DNA from: Sepioteuthis lessoniana | Taxonomy: Eukaryota; Mollusca; Cephalopoda; Myopsida; Loliginidae | Direction of reading: 5' to 3' | Length of the DNA stretch: 64,000 nucleotides | NCBI GenBank assembly: GCA_963585895.1 | Contig: CAUZXS010004361.1 | Location: 1 to 64,000, forward strand | Shown here: piece after piece, positions 1 to 11,152 of the stretch | Layout of the letters: each line of letters begins with the position of its first letter | How positions within the stretch are numbered: position 1 is the first letter of the stretch | Position numbers and translations under genes: made by a program | The notes under the pieces: generated by a model | The model's database searches: none | The model's input: the letters and a program-made list of their open reading frames with translations, nothing else | Told to the model about the DNA's origin: nothing

Positions 1-229
1 CCCTCACAAAATTATACCTGTGCTCCTTTCATTTTTAAAAACAGTCTATAGAGGCCCATTTCCGGGATCCGCATGACCTGCATTGTCACGTTTTTCTTAA
101 TCTCGCCTACGGCGTTTCAACAGTAATTTTAGATTGGAAAAAGCAGAATTCTTAAGGTGTCACATCTTCCATATAGGAGCGGGAGGTGCTGATAGACCGA
201 GATGATGAGATATTTTGATAAAAATAAAC

Positions 230-440
230 TTGTACGAGACGTAAGAATCTACTCGGTGGGTCATTGTGAATCTGATGGTCACACAGTACACATGCTCACT
301 TAGTAGCGTCTAACTGCTAACTGAGTAACCCCATATATACGCAGTAAAGTCTCTTTTGATTGAATTTCAGGATACATCAAGGCCGCAGAACCGATTCTCG
401 GATATTAAAATGGCTAGATACGTTCTAGACTGACTCTGTA
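230..440. repeat. Dispersed repeat D, copy 1
   Basis: This stretch resembles 46520-46720 in the same orientation. Shared blocks include GGTCACACAGTACACATG against AGTCACACAGTATACAAG, then TAGTAGCGTC against TAGCGCCCTA, and then a block around AAAATGGCTAGATACGTTCT against AAAATGGTTGAATGCATTCT. The spacing between blocks is roughly kept, which argues for homology rather than chance. I see no coding potential and no terminal repeats, so the class is unknown. Edges are approximate. Confidence 0.5.
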
Positions 441-1560
441 TCTGTTGCTCGACTAAGATAACATTACTATAAGGCTACATCCCTAGAGCGCCTAGTGAGG
501 AATAAATTTACAAAATGCAAACCAGTGCATAAAGTTGTGAAGGTTTGGAGTAGCAATCTATCTCTGCATGTAAATCAGTGATATGTGTTGCTTAAAACTA
601 TAATGGAAAAAAAAAAGAAAAAGAAATTTTTCTAAATACGGGCAAAAAGTTTCTGAACTTTTTGCTGTCTGACTTGTAGATATTTGGTTGATTATTCACC
701 AAACACCATCTACTTAATGTAAAACTGATATCCATGGCTTGCGAAGCTAGTATGCTGACCACTACTGCACAGCAGTTATATGGGCTTTTCTATGGAATGT
801 TTTTAGCCCATGATATTATAGAGTATTATATTATAGAGTATGGACTGCTGGTTTCGATTATCCGGCAACACGCGAATCATCTAGCCAACGGGAAAAGCAC
901 ATCAAGAGTTCAGATTTTGGCGACGAAGGTTAAACTTTCGGAGGAAATCGTAGAATATTTTTTTATCTTGTTCTATCTTATTTTCCTATTTTATCAATTT
1001 TTTTTTCTTAGTTAAACTATGAGGACAGATGAATTTTTATTAATTCATCAGTCCTCATAGTTACTTCAAGAAGTCCACTGAGCACAAGCGTACATAGCGA
1101 AACCAGCTAGCAGAAGAATTAGGTGGTCGTTTCTTGATGTCTTCAGTTATTCATTTGGGTGATTGATAGGATTTTTATTTAGTAATCTTGCGTCAAAATA
1201 AATGCTTCGTACAGACTGATTGACACAAGAGAACCAAATGCACAAAAACACACATTTAAGTGTATAGTATTCGATGTGAATACAGTCATTTTGAAATGAC
1301 AAATGGAAAATGAATAAATAAAAACTACTTCTGACAAAAAAAAAATGATCAAAACAATTTTTGCCGACAACCATAGAAATAAAATCTCCTGACTAATCAG
1401 AACAAACCAAGCAATATTTTTCAACCCATAAATAAACAAAGAAGCAAGATTCTAAAAATAATTTCTCGAGATTCTCAAAATGAATTCTAGAACTTGTTAG
1501 TTAGTATTTTAATGTCAACGTGACACGATGTTACATAAAACAATACTAAATCTTTTATCA
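441..1560. other. Gene-free AT-rich stretch
   Basis: No supported gene. The longest open frame (93 codons from 734) is rich in hydrophobic residues typical of translated AT-rich DNA, ends in a poly-F run, and has no recognisable domain. The only structure I see is the hairpin at 1015-1062. Confidence 0.6.
1015..1062. repeat. 48-bp inverted repeat (hairpin)
   Basis: The left arm reads AACTATGAGGACAGATGAAT and the right arm, reverse-complemented, reads AACTATGAGGACTGATGAAT. There is one mismatch over about 21 bp and a loop of about 6 bases. The loop is short for a microRNA precursor. A remnant of a small inverted-repeat transposon is as likely. Confidence 0.65.
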
Positions 1561-1574
1561 CACTCACTTCAGAA

Positions 1575-2130
1575 TTGCCCAGTCGGCTGAGGCACTAGAT
1601 ATGACACTAAACAATCTGATGGTGAAGTTCCAGTGAGTCTGGAGCTTTGGGGAATGCAGAGTACCCCTTCATTGCCATTGCTCCCAGGTCAACTCTGGCC
1701 CGGAATGATAGCACCTGATAGGGCCCTATCTATGGGTTAAATAGAACTAACTGCAAAGTTATGCTAAGCTGAATTGTTTGAATAAAAACTATTTGACAAA
1801 ACTGAATAGCTTAAATATAAATGTTTTTGACAATTAAACTATACTTACATTAAAACAGCGTGCTTATGCTAAACTGAATTGTTTGAAATGGAACTGTTTT
1901 TTACATTAAAACTGTACTTACAGTAAATTGAATTATTTAATATAGAACTGTTTTGACATTTAACTGTGTGTAAACAATATATTAAACTGACTTAGAACTG
2001 TTTTGACAATTAAACTGTGTACTTATGCTAAACTGAATCGTTGGAAGTAGAGCTATTTGCATAAAAATGGATTTGGCGTTAAATAACTTAGAAAGGTTGA
2101 CATACCATAAAAACCCACCCACCAACCAAC
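1575..2130 (-). repeat. Repeat C, copy missing one end
   Basis: Three parts are visible in order. First is a GC-richer module (1575-1745) with the key words GTCGGCTGAGGCAC, GACACTAAACAATCTGATGG, CTTTGGGGAATGCAGAGTA and CCTGATAGGGCCCTATC. Next are degenerate tandem units of about 50 bp (1750-2060) built around CTTATGCTAAACTGAATTG and GAACTGTTTTGACATT. Last is a terminal block (2066-2125) with GGATTTGGCGTTAAATAAC and TTGACATACCATAAAAACCC. The same parts recur at 8515-9400, 19678-20275, 46735-47115 and 58835-59465. The left terminal inverted repeat is missing here. No transposase is encoded. Confidence 0.7.
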
Positions 2131-3240
2131 CAACAGTACAGAATGTTATGTTTGAACAATTTGCTCTTTATCCACAAATCCTTCTAGGTTATTTTGTTTT
2201 TAGTCATTTTGTTTTTGTTTTATATTTTTTTTGTATCGTATTTCACGTGTCAAACATTTTCTAGAAACATAAAAGTAAACGTACCATCTTGAACTTCGAT
2301 GCGTCCTTTGTCATACAAACTCTGATAGGTGGAATTTTCAACTATTCAAATAGCCTCATTTCATAAGAACCATTTTTGTCATATTGCATCCGATTTGAGC
2401 ATATTTGATTTTTCTTCAAATTATGGAAGCCTTACCTCACAGAATAAAATGCATGTTTTTCACATTTGTTTTTATTATTATAAATCGTCGTGTATTATAA
2501 ATAAACAAATAAATATCTTTTTTAAAGTAAGTATAGTATAAATATGAATTCAAATAAGTAAAGAAATTATGATAAATTCATATTGTTATGGTTACTTTTA
2601 AAGACAACAAATAAATATCATGTGTGTTTTCATAATTGGAATTATTCCCGAAGTCTATTAATTGTAACATGCATGTCAATAAAATGAGCCAATTTGTAAT
2701 GTCGAAAATTATACGATTTGTCCAAACTCCAAGCAATATACTCTTTTTTTCAAATGCATCTGAATCGTAGTAAGCGAGTTCGAACTCCAATCTCGCTCTT
2801 ACATTCACTTTCGGACAAATAACCTTGGGAAAGGTATGGGATCAGGCCGAAGGTCAGAGCAAGCTGTGTTACCGGTTATTTTTTTTTTTACCCCACGTTG
2901 CCTTGTTGATATAACTCCTTGAACAAGAAGGCCCAAAAAGAATTATACGAAGGAAGACAGCAACTGATAGGAGACGAAGACTTTTTTTTAAATTTTTCCT
3001 TTATTTCCTGGGTTTAACAACCATTCAATGGGTGGGGGAATTTTCCCTGAATACTATTGAAATGGTTGAATCCCCCAGTCAAGGTGTTTAAAAATACGCT
3101 AATCGTTTCTTGGTATATGCGTGTCCTCATTTGGTATTTTAAAGCTTTAATAACGTGTTAGTCGCTTTTGGGAGTTTGTCCAAGTCCAGTGTTTTAGTTC
3201 GTAGTTCGATAGGTCCATTTCGTAGCTTCTTATATTTTGG
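2131..3240. other. Gene-free AT-rich stretch
   Basis: No gene or recognisable element. Small open frames are AT-rich noise. A short region near 3018-3075 has two similar words, CCATTCAATGG and GGTTGAATCCCCC, in partly inverted arrangement, too weak to call. Confidence 0.5.
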
Positions 3241-3247
3241 TATACTG

Positions 3248-3460
3248 TTAACCGCGACGGCTGCTACTAGTGAAAGGACTAGCCAACGCGTCGTCCAAAG
3301 ACGAACGCGTGGCGTCCCCCACTAGTTTGCAAGGTGTTATCACTTCGCCGGTCACTGCTGAAAAGAGAATGAGCTTCCTCCTTTTGTCGGGAGGTCCCTT
3401 TTTCTTTACGCATGCGTCGCCCCTTTTCCTGTCAGAGGCCTCGGGGAGTTTCTGCATATT
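3248..3460. other. Isolated GC-rich island, open on both strands
   Basis: About 210 bp of balanced base composition sits in strongly AT-rich surroundings. It is open for 64 codons on + (3270-3464) and 69 on - (3248-3457). The - frame is basic and hydrophilic (DKRRKLILFSAVTGEV) and looks more protein-like than neighbouring ORFs. It also holds a near-palindrome ACGCGTCGTCCAAAGACGAA followed by CGCGT. I do not recognise a family. It may be a coding scrap of a mobile element or a CpG-rich regulatory insertion. Confidence 0.35.
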
Positions 3461-3559
3461 CTAATAATTTTCTTTTTTAATTAATTTAAATTTTATTTAT
3501 TTATTTATATATTCATTCCCTACAAAGGTATGAACCCCTTTATCCGCCTAGCTATGGGT

Positions 3560-3665
3560 TAAACAGTACCACTACTGTTCTTCTAGAAGGGTTGCTTTAC
3601 CATTAAATAACTTACAAAGGTCGATATGCTATTAAACAAAGAAACCAATAAAACCATCAAACGCA
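3560..3665 (-). repeat. Repeat C' terminal fragment
   Basis: The sequence ATTAAATAACTTACAAAGG and then TATGCTATTAAACAAAGAAA is the reverse complement of the left ends seen at 12555 (GTTTGGTTTCTTTTATTTAA, TAGCATATCAACC) and 61990. This is a variant of the repeat C terminus, in which TTTAATAGCATATCAACC replaces TTTTATGGCATATCAACC. No internal part is recognisable. Confidence 0.6.
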
Positions 3666-4329
3666 TCAACATGTATATCATATGTGGATAAATAACATTT
3701 TTATTTATCACCATTAAAGTCTTTTCTTTTTTGCATTCATTTTAAAGCTGTTTTTGGACAGCTGTTTTTTACTTGCTGCTTACTGTCTATTTTTGTTAGC
3801 TGTGACTAAGAATAGATGAAAACTAAAAGAACAACGCTAAAAACCCATTTCACACACTTTTGGCAATTGTATTGGAAAGCCACGTGACTGCTGATTGAAC
3901 ATAATCGTTCTGCTGACTTCTTTCATCCTTACAAATGATGAACTTTAAAAAAAAATTACAGTTGATTATACTTAGAAAGTTCTAAGAGTCAGTCAGATGC
4001 TTTACTGATTAGAACCAATGCACAACCTGCAACAAATCTCTCTGGGGAGCTGTTGATCAGATTTCAAATCCGAATAACGATAGATTTCTAATTTTACAGA
4101 ATTAATCTTATCCTGCTTGATAATGAATTCTTGTAGTTGTCAAAATTTGTGATATCAAGCATGATAAGTACCTTCGTACAGATTCGCGCGCCGAGACACG
4201 AACGCTGTTGTTGATTTGCGCAGACGCACACCAATCAGCATTGACAATTAGGGTTACAGCTATCATTCGGCTGCATCAGATAAAATGCCGTATATTTTAA
4301 ACTAAAATAGTATTTTTGAACAATATCCG

Positions 4330-5615
4330 GCTTGGGAATACATGTTTATACTAGAGGATAAATTTAATATCATTAAGCATTGTGGTAAATCATTACTGTA
4401 CCATAATCAGGGTTTGTGGATAAAAAGGCAGTTAGTAGTAACTTTGATAACCCCATGGGTTCATTTGATGAGGCCAGATTGTACGAGCTCATTGGTTGCT
4501 TATTGTTATACGATCTCAATAATATTGACCCCAGTAACCATGGTCTTTATCGAGAGAACGGGTTGATTAATGTAGATAACTGCACACCTAGAAAAGGTGA
4601 TATGATTAGGAAAAATTACATTGGTTGTTCAATAAGTTTGGATTCAAGTTGGACATCCAAACTAATTTAAAAATTACGGATTATTTAGACATTACACTCA
4701 ATTTGTACAACGGTACCGTGTCTCCATTTAGGAAAAATAATCAATACCCAAGTTATATTAATGTAGGTTCTAACCATCCTAGACAGATTTTCAAACATAT
4801 CCATAATGGAATTATTTTTAGATTATTTACAAATTCTCCTAATATTAATATCTCTACCCAAAACAAAAACGCTAAGAAACAGTGGTTACAAAGCTAAACT
4901 TGTTTATAAAACCATGGATAAAACATCAGATGTAAGCAATAGGAGGAGTAATTAGGCAAGAAGAATTTCATGGTTCACGCCATCATACAATATGGCCGTA
5001 GCTAATAAATTAGGGAAGATTATTGAGGAAAAACTTTCCTCTGTCGAACAACCTGTACAAAATATTTAACAGGAACAAAGTTAAATTAAGCTTTAGTTGT
5101 ATGCCAAATGTAGCAAAATTAATTAATAAAAGTAACACTAAAAAACTCAGGAATAAGCAACGTATAGAGCCTCCTAAATGCGGTTGCTTTAATAAAGTCA
5201 TTTACCCGCTCAAGGGGAAATGTCAATATGAATGTATAGAGTACAAGGTAGAGGTATATAGCTGTAGAGGTAACAATAGTAACATTAGTAGTAATGATAA
5301 AAAAAAGTATATGTAAGTTTTTAAAAAAGGATATTACAATCATAGAAGAAGATTCGTACACAAAATATATAGACACAGAACTAGTTTATCTAACTACGTG
5401 TGTGAGAATAAAAAGAATCTAGGTAAAGATCCTTTATTAAAATGGGAGATAGTATGAACTGTCGTAATTATGAGGCAGGCGTTTAACATTGGCAATTATG
5501 CATGGAGGAAAAACTATCTATAGCTTCCTATAATAATCTTAACGAATTACTCAACTAAAATTTGAAGATACTTAATGGTTTATGAGCATAACAAAGCTTG
5601 GTTACTTGGTAGGTA
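4330..5615 (+). mobile_element. Broken Penelope-like retroelement (RT plus GIY-YIG remnant)
   Basis: Conceptual translation across several frames gives a continuous relic. The first part (about 4416-4615) has NPMGSFDEARLYELIG and GLYRENGL, matching the region around the YRDDG catalytic motif of Penelope-like reverse transcriptases. The two aspartates of that motif are replaced here, so it cannot be catalytic. The next part (4625-4895) has FNKFGFKLDIQTNLKITDYL, NGTVSPFRKNNQ and GSNHPRQIFKHI, a typical post-RT segment. Then come SCMPNVAKLINKSNTKKLR and a Cys-rich stretch PPKCGCFNKV...GKCQYEC (5095-5235). The last part (about 5305-5450) has KKGYYNHRRRF and DPLLKWEIV, matching the end of a GIY-YIG endonuclease domain. 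Stops and frameshifts separate these parts. The 5' half of the RT is missing. Function is assigned from remembered family motifs, not from a search. Confidence 0.75.
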
Positions 5616-5779
5616 AAATAAATCTTTTTCTTTCTGTTTTTTATGCTAATTTTTAAAACTTTCTGACAGCCTTTTAATCAATAAATCATTGTAACATGCG
5701 TGCCAATAATAGTAAGAATTATTCTGATGATCCGGTTAGGTTAAATCTAGTAGATTACTTCTGGCTCTGCAGCTATTTG

Positions 5780-5782
<3 letters not shown>

Positions 5783-5811
<29 letters not shown>

Positions 5812-6057
5812 CAAACGAACACAGACAGGGATCTAAGTAAGGATAGCGTACACACAGTCAATGCCACTTAGTGACAGTCAGTTTTTCTCTTAAGTAATCA
5901 TCAGATCAAGATGATATATATGATTTGATGATCGCATCGGCAAGAAACGGACAGATACCAAGCAGCGTTAATGTCGTGTCTACGCTATCCTAACTGAAAT
6001 ATACTGATGTTCTATTAGAAACATCGAGCCTTCTTCATTTATAAATGTAGCAAACTG

Positions 6058-6093
<36 letters not shown>
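5783..6093. mobile_element. Palindromic MITE-like element between two (TA)n tracts
   Basis: (TA)n runs lie at 5783-5811 and 6063-6093. Between them the body is a long imperfect palindrome. The left arm has AAGTAAGGATAGCGTACACA (from 5835) and the right arm, reverse-complemented, has AGTTAGGATAGCGTAGACAC (ending 5995). The similarity continues inward through CGCTTGGT-like and ATCAGATCA-like blocks. The outer flank on the right (reverse-complement GTTTGCTACATTTATAAATG) matches the outer left arm of the copy at 38476. It has no coding capacity. Related copies are at 38476-38608, 39694-39750 and 44891-45050, and each abuts (TA)n. Confidence 0.7.
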
Positions 6094-6103
<10 letters not shown>

Positions 6104-7865
6104 GTTTCCGATTATGATAAAGGATACATTTTTATCACAATGGCGTATCAGAAATAGATCATTATTGTTGCGAGTAAGCATCTATGTTTTTGTTTAGCTT
6201 CTGTCAATTCATGTGGAATCTATTTGTTTAATTTTTTCATCTTTCCCTTCGCATTTCTTTTCGCATCTAAATGACGGAAAACTTTACAGATTATGAAAAG
6301 GGTGATAATTGTTATTTTAGAGTTCTCAAATATCATTTTCTCAGTTTGTCATCGTCGATTATACCCAAGGGTCTTTATCGACGCTCCAACTATAAATTCC
6401 TGTATTCAAAGGGAAATTTAAGAAACAGTCGTTGTTCCGATCTATGGTTCTAATAAGAGTCATAAGCACTCAGACAACTCTTCGGTCAATTCAAGTCCGA
6501 GAACAACTCTTAAAAACAAACCGGTTTGAAACCAATTGCTCTAAGCTCTGAGAAAAGCAACCAGAACGAGGGTCTCTTTCCTTATGGTGGTGCACATTAC
6601 ACCTGACGAAGTACGAAGAATATACCGGTCGAAATGCCGTATGAACAATAGTAAGAACAACAAAAAGAGCTTGTCTGAATAGTCGTTGGACTGTTAACAA
6701 ATCAGCAATTTGTACAATAGATTTAATTTCCTGTTTTAGCTGCATTGTGCATCAATTAAAGTTTATACAGAAAGAATAGCCCTGGTTTCGCTGCTAACGT
6801 GTTTTAGGTGTAAAAAAACGAGAAAAAAAAAAGATCGTGGAGAATGGACTATGTAAAAAATAAGATACAACAATATAACAGAAAACGTAGATTTTAATTC
6901 TAAATACGATAATACAATAGACACATTCAAATTTCTCTTCATAGCACTAAATTATGGACAACTGTAAATCTGTTATTTCGTGCAGCACAACCATTTTGTT
7001 CATGGACAACTAAGCTCAAGGTATTTATCCAACTCCTCACGGTGTTGGTATATAGCACCAAGTCGAATTAACATGGGGTACACCACAAAAAGCACGCTTC
7101 CCGAACAGTGAGCGCAAAAAGTGTTACCCTTCAAGATCGCCTAAGGCTCCTAACAATAAATCCAGCCCTTTGAGGCAAGTGAACAGATGCTGCTTGGGAG
7201 GACAGCTCCTGAAACTAAGCTGTTATTTTCATGAACTATCACCCGGCGGACTCCTAAGCTTAACTGTTATCTTCTATAAAAGAATCAACATTGTTGTACG
7301 ATACTCATCTTTGAGTTCAGATATCTACTTTTTAAGGCCTTGTTACATTTTCATGCTTGTAAACTATATCTTAATTCCTGTAGATATAGATTGATTTCTC
7401 GACTTCTTTACTCACTCGAGTAAAGTCACCAATTATAAAGACCAGAGCAGAAAGGCATCAAAGGAGGAAAGGAGTAATAAAACTCAAGAACTTCTTAAAT
7501 AAATCAACACGTCATATTCATGTGCGAAGACGTCACAGAAGAAATGCCCAAATATGTGTGACAGTGTTTTGTTATATCTGTGGAAAAATTACATGCAATT
7601 TTTGTGTGAGCAATTATATTTTTATCATGTCCAGACAAACCTCCACGCGACAAAACCCCCACATCTAAAATACATAGCACGACAAAAACCTCTTAGTGAA
7701 ATTGAAACATGACAAAAGTTCAAAGAATTGATGACAGTATTGTCATTTTTATCGTTAGAGTTAAGGTTAGGATTATATCTTTATAGAAAAGTAAACATTT
7801 TTAGCATCCAGATGTTTTATATAAATCTTATAAAAATCAAATAAAGAGCCGATTTAGTTAAAGAT
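6094..7865. other. No supported gene; GACGAAG...CGAAA motif near 6603
   Basis: No gene recognised. At 6601-6640 the sequence CTGACGAAGTACGAAGAATA, then TACCGGTCGAAATGCC, resembles the CTGANGA...GAAA pattern found near the ends of many retroelements. The helix needed for a hammerhead ribozyme does not form cleanly. ORFs in this interval have no recognisable domain. Confidence 0.4.
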
Positions 7866-7867
7866 TA

Positions 7868-8290
7868 TTAAGCGAAAAAAACTTTGAGAAGACCAGACCT
7901 GGTGTTGATAGACAAGAAGAAAATGATTTGTCATTTAGTTATCTTGCTGTTCCAGCGAGCCACAGAATTACAACAACAAAAAACCCGAAGAGAGGGACAA
8001 ATACTTCGACTTTTCCCAAGAGCTGAAGAATTGTGAAAGGTGATGGTAATATCAATTGTAATTTGTACCATTGGAATGGTCTCCAAAAGCCTGAAAAATT
8101 GACTGGAGATTTTGACGATTAGAGGAAGAATCGAGACTATCCAGACCACAGCATTGTTAAAATCAGCTAGAATACTTTGAAGAGTCCTAGAGACCAAGGG
8201 AAACTTGTCCCCCAGACTCCAGGGAAAAACCACTTAAAACTGGTGTGAAAAAATAATAATGCAGTAATTTCAATCATCATCTTCAAAACG
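7868..8290 (+). mobile_element. 3' fragment of a non-LTR retrotransposon (family L)
   Basis: Translation in shifting frames gives RRPDLVLIDKKK, then VMVISIVICTIGMVSKSLKN and IETIQTTALLKSARIL-RVLET. The same C-terminal protein segment recurs at 14230, 17640/18583, 26945, 28215, 32200 and 32450. In relatives it follows a reverse transcriptase domain (seen here at 31563-32010). Stops and indels show it is dead. All seven copies of this family in the window lie on the + strand. Confidence 0.65.
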
Positions 8291-8514
8291 GTGTCCACCG
8301 TTACCAACGCAAAGTTCGACGCACTCTGTGGGATTCACAAGAACACGATACAATAACACCGTATTTTGTCGGTCTTAGCACATTTATTTACTACGTATTT
8401 TTATTGAGTACAGATTTTTCTTCAGCATACTCTAGTAGAAGAAATCAAGAGAACTAATATATGGTGAGCGAGAAGTCCACGCCACACGATCACATCTCCC
8501 CATCTAGTGAGGTT

Positions 8515-9400
8515 TAGTTGGTTTGGGTTTTATGGTATATCAATCATTATAGATTATTTTATGCCAAATCCACTTTATACATATAGCCCAGTCGGTTGGA
8601 GCTGTAGAACAAACCGATTGCATCTCTGAAGAGAAGGAAAACTCGACCCTAACGAGTGTCCTGGTATGACACAAAACCATCTGATGGTAAGGCTTCAGTA
8701 ATGCTGTTGTTCTGGGGAATGGGGAGCACTCCTTCATTGCCATTGCTCAACTCTGACCCAGAGTCCAATCTCTGGTTCAAATAGAACTGTTTGACATTTA
8801 AACTGAGTTCAAACAAATGACTTATACTAAACTGAATTGTTTGAAATAGAACTGTTTGTCATTTAACTTAGTGTTATTGAATTAACTGACGTTTAATTGA
8901 ATTGTTGATATATAACAATACTCGGAACCATTTAACTGTGTGCAAACGAATGAGTAATTTTGAATAGAATAATTAATATTAAATAGCAATATTTGTAACC
9001 ACTTCAATGTGTGCAAATAAATGATTAATATTGAATAGAATTATATGCGTTAGATAACAATAATTGAAAGCATTTAACTATGTAGAAACAATAGCAATAC
9101 TAGTGTGCAAACAAATTAGTTCTTATTCATTAAAAAAATGAAATGACCGACAAGCTAACCCCTTACATACAATTATATCTATTTGAATGTGTTCAAACAA
9201 ATGACTGTTGTTAGATTGCGACTGTTATATAGCAATACTGAAACCATTTAAGAGTATAGAAAAATGAACTCAGGCTTGTTTAAAAATGTTATCAACAAAA
9301 TGTGTTTATAAATCATATACATTTAATACATACGTATAAAGAGGATTTCACATTAGATAACTACAGTGTTTGATATGCCATAAACCCAAACGAAATAAAA
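8515..9400. mobile_element. Repeat C, complete copy with both inverted ends
   Basis: The left end reads TTTGGGTTTTATGGTATATC (about 8520) and the right end, TTTGATATGCCATAAACCCA (about 9369), is its inverted counterpart. A subterminal TTATGCCAAATCCACTTT lies near the left end. The GC-richer module is at 8585-8775, followed by degenerate tandem units from 8780 to about 9250. These contain ACTTATACTAAACTGAATTG and words of the CATTTAACTGTGTGCAAAC type. The length is about 880 bp. No protein is encoded, so it would be a non-autonomous DNA transposon if mobile. Target-site duplication could not be settled by eye. Confidence 0.65.
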
Positions 9401-9729
9401 CCAATCTTTATACATATATCTTATATATGATTTGTCAACATATTTTGTTTATAACATTTTTAGACGAGCCTGAGTACATTTTTTGTACACAGTTAAACAG
9501 TTTCAAGTATTTCTATCTAATACGAATAATTATATTAACTATTAATCCTTTGTTTGCACAAAATTAGATAGTTTCCAGTATTACAACGTAACAATTACAA
9601 TTTAATATCAGTCATATATCTGCACACATTTAAACGGATATACGTATATGATATGTAAGTAAATAGTTTGTAGGTAATTGTAGGGGACTGCATCCAGTTA
9701 AGGAAATTGTTCCCCGTCTAATGTCTTAT

Positions 9730-10015
9730 TACCGTGGCACAATGGCATAGTGTAGGAAATGGAATCGGTGAACGCCGTTATAATTCTTGACGAAACTGTT
9801 TGCGTTTCAATTTGGGCTAATGCCCTTGGAAAAAGCATGACTCTATCTTTTCTCTCAAGTTATGGTTAAAAAGTAGGGCAAGATGTGTTCTTTAGCCTTG
9901 ATTAGGCAACTAGTCTATGAGAATAAAAACTCTAAATTAAAACCAGTCTCATTCCGCTTAAAAATTGACCTTGTGTCACATCGAACCCCGGATGGAGGAG
10001 TTGGGTAAATATATA
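9730..10015 (+). mobile_element. SINE-A, degenerate copy
   Basis: The tRNA-like head is worn (GGCACAATGGCATAGTGTAG). The body has AACTCTAAATTAAAACCAGT and the tail has TTAAAAATTGACCTTGTGTC followed by ACATCGAACCCCGG and GGGTAAATATA. The same order of words defines the better copy at 15238-15475. Confidence 0.65.
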
Positions 10016-10815
10016 CCAAGGCATAATAGACAGGAAGCCCACCCTGTTGGAAAATTTCCCGTGTCCAGACTTTTGTGTTACACTATATAATGAATGTAAT
10101 ATATTACTTCTTAGAGAATTAAAAACAAGCCACAATTAATAAATAAGATACAAATAATGAGAAAAATTTGAATTGAAATATTACGTGTATTTTTTTGACT
10201 GGTTTGTCGGTATAACAGAGGATGTGTCGCATTTTTATCTATTTATCTATTTGTTTATTGCGTGAAGTCTATAATCATTAAATATTTTTATCGGGCACTC
10301 ATTTTTACAGTTTGAATTTCTTTTCATATGTCCATACACTCAAAAAGTTATTTCGAAATAATTGCACGAAAGTTTTCACTTGTGTGTAAATTTTAATGTT
10401 GAGCTGAAGACGTATTTAAAATAACAGAAACTTCATATTGGAAATTTTCTTGTTATGCCGAGTGAAATAATTACAGAGGATCCTTTGTTAGTGGCGTACC
10501 TGGTGTACTAAAAGATTTCTTGTATGCGTTTTGAATGGTGAAATATGTGTGTTGTATATTGAATGACAGTAATGTTGGGACAGATATCGAAAAATGGATT
10601 GAGACTGCTGTATACCTCTGGTTGATTGCATAAGAGTCATCGGCTGATATTTTTTGTAAAATCGCTTATTGCATGAAGAAGGATTTAGCGTGCGACATTT
10701 AAAAAATGAGCTGAAGCGTTTAACTTTTTAACATTCGACTGGTGACTATTTGAGCACATGAATAAAGTAACAAGCTCGTACGTATTCCAGGTTTTTTGTC
10801 AGAGAGTTCTTGAAG

Positions 10816-10816
<1 letters not shown>

Positions 10817-10849
<33 letters not shown>

Positions 10850-10855
10850 GCAGAG
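10817..10855. repeat. (TA)n(GA)n microsatellite
   Basis: About 11 TA units pass directly into about 7 GA units, immediately beside a SINE-A copy on the minus strand. Confidence 0.9.
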
Positions 10856-10865
10856 AGGGAGGTGT

Positions 10866-11152
10866 ATGTACTTACCAGGCACCTCCGCCACGGCCAAGGT
10901 GTGGCACAAGGTCAATTTTTAAGCGAAGGTTTGAATTCAGAGTTTTCTTTCTTCTAGATTGGTTGTCATGCCAAGTTTAAAGAATCCAGTCTGCCTACTA
11001 CTTACCAATAGCTAGAGAAGTTTAGTTGGATTCATACCTTTCCCAAAGGTATTAGCGTTATGTGGAATACAAGTAACCTCGTCAAAGATTTGAACTTTTG
11101 TTGCTAGGTCCATTTCCTACTGCGATAACCGTTACACCATGAGTATCGCCAT
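10866..11152 (-). mobile_element. SINE-A, near full length
   Basis: Read on the minus strand, the head is CATGGTGTAACGGTTATCGC, an RNA polymerase III A-box-like sequence, followed by GTTCAAATC (B box). The body follows, and the tail is TAAAAATTGACCTTGTGCCA then CACCTTGGCCGTGGCGGAGG. The head resembles a tRNA, most like tRNA-Val by the GTGTARYGGTTATC word, but that is a tentative match. Confidence 0.75.

Noticed and set aside
734..1015. 93-codon ORF on +
   Set aside because: Ends in poly-F/L from AT-rich DNA, no domain, no splice or promoter support.
5783..6093. CRISPR-like or satellite array
   Set aside because: The repeats are inverted arms and dinucleotide tracts, not regularly spaced direct repeats. 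The organism is eukaryotic.
6600..6640. Hammerhead ribozyme
   Set aside because: CTGACGA and GAAA are present, but the intervening stem II does not pair properly.
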